Positions 41,596 to 49,783 of a stretch of DNA of 64,000 bases are shown one piece after another. The notes under the pieces are model-generated. The model worked only from the letters and a program-made list of their open reading frames with translations, was not told the origin of the DNA and ran no database searches. Source of the stretch: Dokdonella sp. (GTDB lineage Bacteria; Pseudomonadota; Gammaproteobacteria; Xanthomonadales; Rhodanobacteraceae); the NCBI RefSeq assembly GCF_017744955.1, contig NZ_JAGIAG010000013.1, positions 1-64,000 on the forward strand, given 5' to 3'. Both the position numbers and the translations under genes were made by a program. The stretch's first letter is position 1, and each line of letters starts with the position of its first letter.

Positions 41596-43182
41596 ATGGT
41601 TTCGAGCTACGACTTCGTCATCGTCGGTGCGGGCTCGGCCGGCTGCGTGTTGGCGAACCGGCTCAGCGCGAATCCGGCCAACCGCGTGCTGCTGCTCGAA
41701 GCCGGCGGACGCGACTGGCATCCGTTCATCCACATGCCGGCCGGCCTCGGCAAGCTGTTCGCGCTGAAGCGGATCAACTGGGACTACTCGACCGAGCCGG
41801 AACCGGCATTGCGGCAGCGCCGCTTGTGGTGGCCGCGCGGGCGCGTGCTCGGCGGATCGAGTTCGATCAATGCGATGTGCTACGCGCGTGGCGTCGGCGC
41901 CGACTACGACGAATGGGCCGAGGCGACCGGCGATCCGCGCTGGGCCTGGTCGAACGTGCTCGAGGTGTTCAAGCGCGGCGAGGACAACGCGCGCGGCGCC
42001 GACGCGTGGCACGGCGTCGGTGGTCCATTGACGGTGTCGGATCTGCGTCATCACAACGTGCTTTCGCAGACCTTCGTCGACGCCGCGGCCGCGGCCGGCA
42101 TCCCGCGCAACGACGACTTCAACGGCGCCACGCAGGAAGGCGTCGGCTTCTATCAGGTCACGCAGCGCGACGGCGCGCGCTGTTCGGCGGCGGTGGCGTA
42201 CCTGAAGCCGGCACGCGCGCGCGAGAACCTGACCGTGCTGACGCAGGCACAGGCGACGCGCGTGCGGTTCGACGGCACGCGCGCGGCCGGTGTCGAGTAT
42301 CGCCGCGGTGGCCGTTCCGAACGCGTCGAGGCCGGTCAGGTGCTGCTCGCCGGCGGCGCGATCAATTCGCCGCAGCTGCTGATGCTGTCGGGCGTCGGCC
42401 CGGCCGACCATCTGCGCGAGCACGGCATCGGCGTCGTGCTCGACGCACGCGAGGTCGGCGCCAACCTGCAGGACCACCTGGACATCTGCACCCTGGTGCA
42501 GTCGACGCGCAAGATCACCTACGACACCGTCAGCGACACGGCCGTCGCGCTCGAATTCCTGCTCCGGCGTCGCGGCATCGGCACCTCGAACATCGCCGAG
42601 GCCGGCGGCTTCGTGCGCACGCGCTACGCCACCGACGCGCGCTGCGACGTGCAGTTCCATTTCGTGCCGGCCCTGCTCGACGACCACGGCCGCAACAAGC
42701 TGCCCGGTTCCGGCTACACCGTGCACGCCTGCTTCCTGCGGCCGAGGAGCCGCGGCTCGATCCGGCTGAAGTCGGCCGATCCGTCCGTCGCGGCGGAGAT
42801 CCGCGCGAACTATCTCGGCGACGCGGAAGGCTTCGACCTGAAGGTGATGGTCGAAGCGGCCAGGCTCGCGCGCGAAATCCTCGCGCAGGCGCCGTTCGCG
42901 CCGTACCGCGGCGCGGAGATCTTCCCCGGCGCTGCCGCGCAGAGCGAAGCGGAGCTGGCCGACTTCGTGCGGCGCAAGGCCGAGACGATCTACCACCCGG
43001 TCGGCACCTGCCGCATGGGCCGCGACGCGGCCGCCGTGCTCGACGGCGAACTGCGCGTGCGCGGCGTCGACAACCTGCGCGTGGTCGACGCGTCGGTGAT
43101 GCCGAACCTGGTCAGCGGCAATACGAATGCGCCGACGATGATGATCGCCGAACGCGCGGCGGAATTGCTGCTCGACGATTGA
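41596..43182 (+). CDS. GMC-family FAD-dependent oxidoreductase
   Basis: A 528-residue glucose-methanol-choline oxidoreductase, closest in layout to choline/alcohol dehydrogenases of the BetA/AlkJ group. The FAD-binding 'IVGAGSAGCVLANRLS' opens the protein; GMC signature 1 'RGRVLGGSSSINAM' and signature 2 'GGAINSPQLLMLSGVG' are present. Catalytic His lies in 'YHPVGTCRMG' and the paired Asn in 'SGNTNAPTMMIAE'. The substrate alcohol cannot be read. It begins 33 bases after the MOSC gene and may be co-transcribed. Confidence 0.93.
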   Translation: MVSSYDFVIVGAGSAGCVLANRLSANPANRVLLLEAGGRDWHPFIHMPAGLGKLFALKRINWDYSTEPEPALRQRRLWWPRGRVLGGSSSINAMCYARGVGADYDEWAEATGDPRWAWSNVLEVFKRGEDNARGADAWHGVGGPLTVSDLRHHNVLSQTFVDAAAAAGIPRNDDFNGATQEGVGFYQVTQRDGARCSAAVAYLKPARARENLTVLTQAQATRVRFDGTRAAGVEYRRGGRSERVEAGQVLLAGGAINSPQLLMLSGVGPADHLREHGIGVVLDAREVGANLQDHLDICTLVQSTRKITYDTVSDTAVALEFLLRRRGIGTSNIAEAGGFVRTRYATDARCDVQFHFVPALLDDHGRNKLPGSGYTVHACFLRPRSRGSIRLKSADPSVAAEIRANYLGDAEGFDLKVMVEAARLAREILAQAPFAPYRGAEIFPGAAAQSEAELADFVRRKAETIYHPVGTCRMGRDAAAVLDGELRVRGVDNLRVVDASVMPNLVSGNTNAPTMMIAERAAELLLDD

Positions 43183-43244
43183 CGCCGGTGCGCTGCTAGA
43201 CTGCCGCGGGGCAGGCGAGGGGCAGCCGTCACGGCGCGAGCGGA

Positions 43245-44342
43245 ATGGACGATCCCGTCATCACGGCGAGTGAGCCGCAGCCTACGGCGCCGCCTGCGCC
43301 GCCCGAACCGGCGCCGACCGAGCATCCGTTCGAGTTCAGCGGCGACGCGCGCGAATACTTCCGCATCTGGATCGTCAACCTGGCGCTCGGCATCGTCACG
43401 CTCGGCATCTATTCCGCCTGGGCGAAAGTGCGCAGCGAACGCTACTTCTACGGCAACACGCGGCTCGCCGGCGTGCCGTTCGAATACCTCGCCCGGCCCG
43501 GGCCGATCCTGAAGGGCCGCCTGATCGCGGTCGCGCTGTTCGGCGGCTACGTGCTGGCCGGGCAGTTCGGCGAAATGCTGCAACTCGGCCTGGCCGCGCT
43601 GATCGCCGTGCTCACGCCATGGCTGCTGGTGCGCGGGGCGGCGTTCCGCGCGCGCTACTCGTCGTGGCGCGGCCTGCGCTTCCGCTTCGTCGCCGACTAT
43701 CGCGAGGCCATCAAGCGCTATCTGTTGCTGTGGTTTCCGCTGGTGCTGACGGTGGGACTGCTGTTCCCGTACATGAAGTTCAAGCAGAAGCAGTTCTTCG
43801 TCGAACAGCATCGCTACGGCGGGCACGCGTTCGCTCTGCGCGCGACGGCTCGGGATTTCTATCCGCCGTATCTGGCCGCGTGGGGCGCGCTGGTCGCCTG
43901 GGCCTTCGTCTCCTCCATGCTGACCGGAGCGATCGTCTTCTCGTTCGTCTCGCAGCAAGGCGCACATGGGCCGCCGCCGGCGTGGGTCAGCTACGCATTC
44001 CTGGTGCCGCTGTATTCCGGCTACTTCGTCGTCTGGGCGTTCCTCAACGCGGCGCTCGCGAACCTGCTCTACAACCGTGCCGAACTCGGGCCATACCGGT
44101 TCCGTTCGAGCCTGAATGGCGGCCGCCTGTGCGCGTTGTATCTCGGCAACACCGTGGCGATCCTGTGCAGCGCCGGCCTCCTGATTCCCTGGGCGAAGGT
44201 GCGCCTCGCGCGCTACCGCGCGCAGAGCTTGACGCTGCTGGCCGGCGAAGACCTGGCCGATCTGCACGCGGAAGCCGGCGAGGATATCGACGCCGTCGCG
44301 GCCGAGATGGACGGCTTGTTCGACATCGACATCGGCCTATGA
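43245..44342 (+). CDS. YjgN/DUF898-family membrane protein
   Basis: A 365-residue membrane protein. A Pro-rich cytoplasmic N-terminus leads into 'PFEFSGDAREYFRIWIVNLA' and 'LGIVTLGIYSAWAKVRSERYFYG', the hallmark of the YjgN (DUF898) family, and about six membrane segments; a second 'LIPWAKVRLARYRAQ' copy of the motif is at the C-terminus. Function is unknown, but the gene is typically followed by an M48 peptidase, as here, with a 4-base ATGA overlap. A membrane-quality or envelope role is likely. Confidence 0.88.
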   Translation: MDDPVITASEPQPTAPPAPPEPAPTEHPFEFSGDAREYFRIWIVNLALGIVTLGIYSAWAKVRSERYFYGNTRLAGVPFEYLARPGPILKGRLIAVALFGGYVLAGQFGEMLQLGLAALIAVLTPWLLVRGAAFRARYSSWRGLRFRFVADYREAIKRYLLLWFPLVLTVGLLFPYMKFKQKQFFVEQHRYGGHAFALRATARDFYPPYLAAWGALVAWAFVSSMLTGAIVFSFVSQQGAHGPPPAWVSYAFLVPLYSGYFVVWAFLNAALANLLYNRAELGPYRFRSSLNGGRLCALYLGNTVAILCSAGLLIPWAKVRLARYRAQSLTLLAGEDLADLHAEAGEDIDAVAAEMDGLFDIDIGL

Positions 44343-45493
44343 ACGAACGCTTCGACGGCACCTACTTCGACGGCCGCAGCGGCCGCGCGCATGCGGCGAC
44401 GCTGCGCGACCTCGAAGCCGGCCGCTACGTCCTCGAAGGCGACGGCGTCGCGCGCGAAGGCGCGATCGCGGAGCTGACCGTCACGCCGAAGCTGGCCAAT
44501 GTGGAACGCACCGTCGAGTTCGGCGACGGTGCCCGGCTGCTGCTGCCGGCGAGCGCGCCGATCGACGTCTGGTTCCCGCGCCGCCATCGACTGGAGGCAC
44601 TGGTCGATCGTCTCGAGCGGCGCGCGCCCGCGGTCGCCGCCGCCGTGCTGATCTGCGTCGCCGCTCTGGCGATCGGCGCGATCTGGGGCGTGCCGCGACT
44701 CGCCGACCACATCGCGGCGACCATTCCTTCCGGCACCGAGCATTCGCTCGGCGAACACACGCTGGCGCAGCTCGACCGTTTCGGACTGGAGCCGAGCGCA
44801 CTGGAGCAGGATCGGCAGGACGAGCTGTACGCGCGCTTCCAGAACCTGCTGCACGGGCTCGATCGCGGCGTCGCCGATCGCATCGAGTTCCGCGACGCGC
44901 CCGGAATCGGCGCGAACGCGTTCGCCTTGCCCGGCGGCATCGTCGTCGTCACCGACCAGCTCGTGCACCGGCTGCGCGACGATCGCGAATTCGACGCGGT
45001 CGTCGCGCACGAACTCGGCCACCAGCAGCATCGGCACGCCTTGCGGCAGGCGCTGCGCGGCTCGCTGGTCGCGGTCGTCGCGGCGGTGTTCGCGGGAGAC
45101 GTCAGCTCGGCCGGCGCGGTCGTCGTGGCGGTGCCGACGTTCCTGCTCGACAGCCACTATTCCCGCGGCTTCGAGGCCGAAGCCGATGCGTTCGCGTTCG
45201 ATCTGCTCGCGCGTCACGAGGAATCGCCGCGCTGGTTCGCGCGGGCGATGCGGGTCCTGCAGACGGACGATGAGAACGAAGAGGATTTCGCGTATCTGTC
45301 CAGCCATCCGCCGACAGCGGAACGCATCGCGCAGGCCGAAGCGGCGGCGCAGCGCTTCGCCGCGGCCCATCCGACGCGGTGTCCGAACGGCGTCTGCGCA
45401 GGGGACGTGGACGAAGCGGAATCCGAATGCGCGGATTGCGACGGCGACCAGGGTTCCGCTTCACCGCCGCGTGAGGGCGGCGAAGAGGAGTGA
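44339..45493 (+). CDS. M48-family zinc metallopeptidase
   Basis: A 384-residue membrane-anchored peptidase. One membrane segment at about residues 100-121 ('AVLICVAALAIGAIWGV') separates a cytoplasmic N-terminal domain from the M48 domain. 'VVAHELGHQQHRHALRQALR' contains the HExxH zinc site, 'GFEAEADAFAFDLL' the third ligand Glu, and 'SSHPPTAERIAQAE' the M48 end motif. It also has a Cys-rich C-terminal tail ('CPNGVC', 'CADCDGD'). It overlaps yjgN by 4 bases. By analogy with HtpX/BepA-type enzymes it may degrade damaged membrane or outer-membrane proteins. Confidence 0.9.
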   Translation: MNERFDGTYFDGRSGRAHAATLRDLEAGRYVLEGDGVAREGAIAELTVTPKLANVERTVEFGDGARLLLPASAPIDVWFPRRHRLEALVDRLERRAPAVAAAVLICVAALAIGAIWGVPRLADHIAATIPSGTEHSLGEHTLAQLDRFGLEPSALEQDRQDELYARFQNLLHGLDRGVADRIEFRDAPGIGANAFALPGGIVVVTDQLVHRLRDDREFDAVVAHELGHQQHRHALRQALRGSLVAVVAAVFAGDVSSAGAVVVAVPTFLLDSHYSRGFEAEADAFAFDLLARHEESPRWFARAMRVLQTDDENEEDFAYLSSHPPTAERIAQAEAAAQRFAAAHPTRCPNGVCAGDVDEAESECADCDGDQGSASPPREGGEEE

Positions 45494-45689
45494 TTCGCGG
45501 GCGCCATGCGCGAGCGTCGATGGGGCGTCGAGCTCGTCGGCGGTCGGTGCGCCGGCTCGCCAATGAAGGTCGACCAGGTCGCTCTGGAGGGCAAAGCGTG
45601 CGACCGTCTGTAGCGATCCTTTCACTGTGGTGTCGAGTCCGAATAGGTTCCACACAGGACCGCTGTTCTCCTGCACGCCGCATGCGCGT

Positions 45690-45745
45690 TCATTTTTGTT
45701 TGAGCGCCTGTCATTTTTGTCAGATGAAGGGCGTCACAAAAAAGA
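45690..45745. promoter_or_regulatory. Spaced TCATTTTTGT repeats upstream of the paralogue pair
   Basis: TCATTTTTGT occurs at 45690-45699 and 45711-45720, exactly 21 bases (two helix turns) apart. ACAAAAAAGA at 45736-45745 is a near-inverted copy. They lie in an AT-rich tract that also contains the predicted promoter of the gene at 45836. The rest of the 342-base gap after the M48 gene shows no gene. Same-face spacing suggests a regulator site. Confidence 0.45.
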
Positions 45746-45835
45746 ATATTGGATTAAAAGAAGCGATTGAGTATTGGATTGGCCCTTTGTTACGGTGCGG
45801 GAGTGGGGGTGCCATTAATTCAAGGAGGAAGTCGA

Positions 45836-46747
45836 ATGTTCAAGGCATTATTCATTTTCGCCGCCGCTGCAATAGGCATCGCGGCCATGCCCGCCAAGGC
45901 AGATATCCGTCCCGCCCGTTGTGACTGCGCCACCGAGCAGATCTGGGAGAACCGGGCCAAGGGTTACGCGATCGGTCACGTGGGCTATCTGTACAGTTTC
46001 GCGGCGCGGCAGCTCAGGAAGTTCGAGGTCGTCTATGCCGATGGCGGCGGCGATCCCTTGAAGACCGGCGAGGAAGGTCGTTCGAGGCAGGCGGAAGAGG
46101 ACGATCTCTCGGCCGCGAAGGCGGTGAATTGGTTGCCGGTGGAGTCGCGCTACGCCACCTATTTCAACGACATGCTCGCCGTGCGCGACTACTTCGCGCG
46201 GCCGTTGAGTGGCATTCCAATCAGCTACGAAATGCCGCCCAATGCGGTAGATGCTCGTGGCAATCCAGTCGGGACCTACAACGGGTATGACGTCGTAAAT
46301 ACCCCTGCCTTCGGCAACAATTTGGCGGACTACCTGAACCAGCGCCGCGCGGAGATCATGGGGCAGAACGTCGTATACGGTCTGGCCAATAAGCTGGCAG
46401 CTTTGCTGCAGTCCATCGATAAAGTCATTGCGGACGGCGAACTTTTGAAGGTCACCATCACGGTGACTTTCTCTGACGGCAGCAAGATGGAGTTCGTCAT
46501 GAGCGCCGACAGCAATGGAGAAGCCAAGCGGACCACGAACTCAGGCAAGGATTCGAACAATAATCCTATTCGGGAAACCATCGATTCGAGTTCCGGTGGA
46601 AACTACATCGTCAAGCCCGGGGACCTCGACGGCTTCTATCAGAACATGCTGCGTCAAGGAGTGACGATCACCCGCGGAAGCGGTTCGCGCATACTGCGCT
46701 ACAGCTGCACGTGGAACGGCACGCGGCTTTCTTGCGTGATCCAGTAG
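45836..46747 (+). CDS. Unrecognised secreted protein, tandem copy 1
   Basis: A 303-residue protein I do not recognise. A clear signal peptide ends near residue 22 ('GIAAMPAKA'). The mature part begins 'RCDCATEQIWENRAKGYAI', contains a low-complexity acidic/Asn-Ser stretch around residues 215-250, and ends in a Cys pair ('RYSCTWNGTRLSC') that probably forms a disulfide; the RCDC pair may form another. ATG 45836 has AAGGAGGAA. Base composition is lower in GC than neighbours. The next gene is a near-identical-length paralogue. A hairpin terminator follows, so the two are separate units. Confidence 0.65.
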   Translation: MFKALFIFAAAAIGIAAMPAKADIRPARCDCATEQIWENRAKGYAIGHVGYLYSFAARQLRKFEVVYADGGGDPLKTGEEGRSRQAEEDDLSAAKAVNWLPVESRYATYFNDMLAVRDYFARPLSGIPISYEMPPNAVDARGNPVGTYNGYDVVNTPAFGNNLADYLNQRRAEIMGQNVVYGLANKLAALLQSIDKVIADGELLKVTITVTFSDGSKMEFVMSADSNGEAKRTTNSGKDSNNNPIRETIDSSSGGNYIVKPGDLDGFYQNMLRQGVTITRGSGSRILRYSCTWNGTRLSCVIQ

Positions 46748-46765
46748 ATCGGCACAGTTCAAATT

Positions 46766-46799
46766 GGGCGCGCCGGCGACGGCGCGCCCGATTCTTTTT
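46766..46799 (+). terminator. Terminator after tandem copy 1
   Basis: GGGCGCGCC-GGCGAC-GGCGCGCCC (perfect 9-bp stem, 46766-46789) is followed by ATTCTTTTT. The same loop and a diverged stem recur after copy 2, so the duplication took the terminator along. Confidence 0.88.
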
Positions 46800-46855
46800 C
46801 ATCGTGGATTTCCGGGCGTTTGATGGGGTGCCGCGCCGTTCAAGGAAGGGAGATC

Positions 46856-47767
46856 ATGTTCAAGGCATTCTTCTTTTTGACCGCTGCCGTATTGAGCATG
46901 GCGGCTATGTCCGCCAAGGCGGACATTCATCCCGCCCGTTGTGACTGCACCACCGAGCAGATCTGGGAGAACCGAGCCAAGGGTTACGCGATCGGTCACG
47001 TCGGCTATCTGTACAGTTTCGCGACGCGGCAGCTCAGGAAGTTCGAGGTCGTCTATGCCGATGGCGGCGGCGATCCCTTGAGGGGCGGTGAGGAAGATCG
47101 CTCGAGGCAGGCGGGAGAGGACGGGCTCTCGGTCGCGACGGCGGTGAATTGGTTGCCCGTGGAGCCGCGCTACGCCACCTACTTCAACGACATGCTCGCC
47201 GTGCGCGACTACTTCGCGCGGCCGTTGAGTGGCATTCCAATCAGCTACGAGATGCCGGCCAATGCCGTCGACAGTCGCGGCAATCCAGTCGGAAGTTACA
47301 ACGCCTATGGTCTCGTCAATACGCCTGCGAACAGCAACAGGCTCGAAAATTACCTTGAGGAGCGCCGCGCGGAGATCATGGGGCAAAACGTCGCGCACGG
47401 ACTGGCGAACAAGCTTTCGGCTTTGCTCCAGTCCATCGACAAGGTGATCGCAGACGGCGAACTCCTGAAGGTGGCCACTACGGTGACCTTTTCGGACGGC
47501 GGCAAGATGGAATTCGTCATGAGCGCCGATACCAATGGGGAGGCCGAGCGCACGGAAGGTTCGGGCGTCGACTCGAACGACAACTCCATCCGCGAACAGA
47601 TCAACTCCTCGGCTGGCGGCTACTATGAAATCAAGCCGGGGGACCTCGACGACTTCTATCAGAACATGCTGCGCCAGGGAGTGACGATCACTCGTGGAAG
47701 CGGCTCCCGTATCCTGCGCTACAGTTGCATTTGGAACGGAACCCGCCTTTCTTGCTCGATCCAGTAA
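46856..47767 (+). CDS. Unrecognised secreted protein, tandem copy 2
   Basis: Also exactly 303 residues and collinear with copy 1, with long identical stretches such as 'TEQIWENRAKGYAIGHVGYL' and 'YFNDMLAVRDYFARPLSGIP'. Differences cluster in the signal peptide, residues about 80-95, and the low-complexity segment ('EGSGVDSNDNSIREQINSS'). Both Cys pairs are kept. Start ATG 46856 has GGGAG. Copy 2 is slightly more GC-rich at third positions, suggesting it has diverged since duplication. Function is unknown; conservation of both copies argues that the protein is used. Confidence 0.65.
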   Translation: MFKAFFFLTAAVLSMAAMSAKADIHPARCDCTTEQIWENRAKGYAIGHVGYLYSFATRQLRKFEVVYADGGGDPLRGGEEDRSRQAGEDGLSVATAVNWLPVEPRYATYFNDMLAVRDYFARPLSGIPISYEMPANAVDSRGNPVGSYNAYGLVNTPANSNRLENYLEERRAEIMGQNVAHGLANKLSALLQSIDKVIADGELLKVATTVTFSDGGKMEFVMSADTNGEAERTEGSGVDSNDNSIREQINSSAGGYYEIKPGDLDDFYQNMLRQGVTITRGSGSRILRYSCIWNGTRLSCSIQ

Positions 47768-47783
47768 GTCGACGCGGCCTTGG

Positions 47784-47813
47784 TTGGGACGCGCCGGTGA
47801 CGGTGCGTCCCAA
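47784..47813 (+). terminator. Hairpin after tandem copy 2
   Basis: TTGGGACGCGCC-GGTGAC-GGTGCGTCCCAA forms a 12-bp stem with two G-T-type mismatches, homologous to the terminator after copy 1. The T-tract is lost, so termination here may be weaker. Confidence 0.6.
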
Positions 47814-47879
47814 CTTCTCGCAGCAGCGGTTCTTCCTTCGGACTGAGGCGACGAATCGAGCCGGTTCGCAGTCGATTCT

Positions 47880-48827
47880 TTAGCCGAGTGCCTTTTCCAA
47901 CTCCGGCACCAGCGCGAACAGATCGCCGACCAGCCCATAGTCCGCAATCTCGAAGATCGGCGCCTCGCCGTCCTTGTTGATCGCGACGATGGTGCCGGCG
48001 TCCTTGATGCCGGTCAGGTGCTGGATGGCGCCGGAAATGCCGATCGCGACGTACAGTTCCGGCGCGATGATCTTGCCGGTCTGGCCGACCTGCAGGTCGC
48101 TCGGCACGTAGCCGGCGTCGACCGCCGCGCGCGAGGCGCCGACGGCGGCGCCGAGCTTGTCGGCGAGCGAGTAGATGATCTTGAACGCGTCGGCCGAACC
48201 GAGCGCGCGGCCGCCGGACACGACGCGGCTCGCGCTCTGCAGGTCCGGGCGATCGCTCTTGCCCTGCGCGAGCTCGACGAAGCGCGTGTGCGCGGGCAGC
48301 GCGACGTCCAGCGACAGCGCCTGCACCGGCGCCGAGTTCGCGCCTTGCGCGGCGGCGGCGTACGACGCCGTGCGCACGGTGCCGACGAGGATCTGGCCGG
48401 CCGGCGCTTCGACGGTGACGATCGCGTTGCCGGCGTAGATCGGGCGCTTGAACGTGTGCGCGCCTTCGACCGCGGAGATGTCCGATACCTGCGCCACGCC
48501 GAGCAGCCCGGCGGCGCGCGGCAGCACGTCCTTGCCGAAGGTGGTCGACGGCGCCAGCACGTGGCTGTAGCCGTTCTTCGCGGCGGCAGCGATCTGCGGC
48601 GCATAGACGGCGGCCAGCGCGTGCGCATTCTCGGCGCGGGCGACGGTGAGCACGTTGCTCACGCCGTCGATCTGCGCCGCCTCAGCGGCGATGCCGGCCG
48701 GGTCGGCGGCGAGCACCAGCACGTCGACGGAGTCGGCGCCGATCTGCCGGGCGCAGGTCACGCAACGGGCGGTGCTGGAGTTGAGTTTGCCGTCGAGATG
48801 CTCGGCGACGATCAGGATCTTGCTCAT
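47880..48827 (-). CDS. etfA: Electron transfer flavoprotein alpha subunit
   Basis: A 315-residue EtfA of normal length. With EtfB it carries electrons from acyl-CoA dehydrogenases such as FadE to ETF:ubiquinone oxidoreductase. The C-terminal FAD-binding region is intact: 'RVVSGGRALGSADAF', 'VGASRAAVDAGYVPSDLQVG', 'GKIIAPELYVAIGISGAIQH' and 'INKDGEAPIFEIADYGLVGD'. Its ATG overlaps the etfB stop (TGATG), so the subunits are made in step. A 50-base gap separates it from the convergent paralogue genes. Confidence 0.97.
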   Translation of the reverse strand: MSKILIVAEHLDGKLNSSTARCVTCARQIGADSVDVLVLAADPAGIAAEAAQIDGVSNVLTVARAENAHALAAVYAPQIAAAAKNGYSHVLAPSTTFGKDVLPRAAGLLGVAQVSDISAVEGAHTFKRPIYAGNAIVTVEAPAGQILVGTVRTASYAAAAQGANSAPVQALSLDVALPAHTRFVELAQGKSDRPDLQSASRVVSGGRALGSADAFKIIYSLADKLGAAVGASRAAVDAGYVPSDLQVGQTGKIIAPELYVAIGISGAIQHLTGIKDAGTIVAINKDGEAPIFEIADYGLVGDLFALVPELEKALG

Positions 48828-49573
48828 CAGACCAGCCCCTTTGCTTTCAGCGCCGACACGAGTTCCGCCACGTCCTTCACCATCACGCCCTTGCTGCGCT
48901 TGGCCGGCGCTGCGTAGTGCGTGGTCTTGAGGTGATCGCCGGACTCGACGCCGAGGCTGGCGAGCTCGATCGTCTCGATCGGCTTGGCCTTCGCCTTCAT
49001 GATGTCCGGCAGCTTGATGAAGCGCGGCTCGTTGAGGCGCAGGTCGGTGGTGATCACCGCCGGCAGGTCGACCTCGATCGTCTCCAGGCCGGCGTCGACT
49101 TCGCGCGTGACGCGCGCGGCCTCGCCGTTCACCTCGACCTTCGAGGCGAACGTCGCCTGCGGACGGTCCCACAGCGCGGCGAGCATCTGGCCGGTCTGGT
49201 TGCAGTCGTCGTCGATCGCTTGCTTGCCGAGCAGCACGATCTGCGGCTGCTCCTTCTCGATCAGCTTGAGCAGCGCGCGCGCGGCGGTCAGCGGCTGGAT
49301 CGCGTCGGTGGTGACGACGTGGATCGCGCGGTTCGCCCCCATCGCCAGGCCGTTGCGGATGTGCGCCTGCGCGTCGGCCGGGCCGATCGTGGCGACCACG
49401 ACCTCGCTGGCGACGCCTTTCTCGCGCAGCCGCAGCGCTTCTTCGAGCGCGATGTCGTCGAACGGATTGGCGGAGAGTTTCACGCCGTCGGTGACCACGC
49501 CGGAACCGTCCGGCTTGACCTGGATGCGCACGTTGAAATCGACGACGCGCTTGTAGCCGACCAGGATCTTCAT
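48827..49573 (-). CDS. etfB: Electron transfer flavoprotein beta subunit
   Basis: A 248-residue EtfB of normal length. 'MKILVGYKRVVDFNVRIQV' and 'NPFDDIALEEALRLREKG' open the fold. 'LGKQAIDDDCNQTGQMLA' binds AMP and 'PRFIKLPDIMKAKAKPIE' is the conserved ETF-beta signature loop that docks dehydrogenases. First gene of the two-gene etfBA operon on the minus strand. The promoter should lie in the gap before 49680, next to a dispersed 104-bp repeat. Confidence 0.97.
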   Translation of the reverse strand: MKILVGYKRVVDFNVRIQVKPDGSGVVTDGVKLSANPFDDIALEEALRLREKGVASEVVVATIGPADAQAHIRNGLAMGANRAIHVVTTDAIQPLTAARALLKLIEKEQPQIVLLGKQAIDDDCNQTGQMLAALWDRPQATFASKVEVNGEAARVTREVDAGLETIEVDLPAVITTDLRLNEPRFIKLPDIMKAKAKPIETIELASLGVESGDHLKTTHYAAPAKRSKGVMVKDVAELVSALKAKGLV

Positions 49574-49679
49574 CGGGTGTCGAACCTCGCTGGAAGCCGC
49601 GCGGCCGAGGGGCCGGCGCAAAGAACCGCGATTTTAGCGGAAACGATGCGCCCGTGCGGCATCGCAGCAGGGCTGTGGG

Positions 49680-49783
49680 TTTTCCACAATTGGCGTGGAC
49701 AGCGCTGTGGACAAGTTTGGGATCGAGTAGCGGAAACGACCGCGTGGTGCGCCTGTCAAGCGGGGGTGGTCAATCCTTGACCA
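49680..49783. repeat. 104-bp three-copy intergenic element, copy A
   Basis: Starts with TTTTCCACA (49680-49688) facing TGTGGACAA (49706-49714), an inverted pair of DnaA-box-like sequences. It contains CTGTCAAG (49753-49760) and ends in the hairpin TGGTCAA-TCC-TTGACCA (49767-49783), which overlaps the last codons of the beta-helix gene ending at 49770. Copies B and C share all landmarks at nearly identical spacing. Confidence 0.8.
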
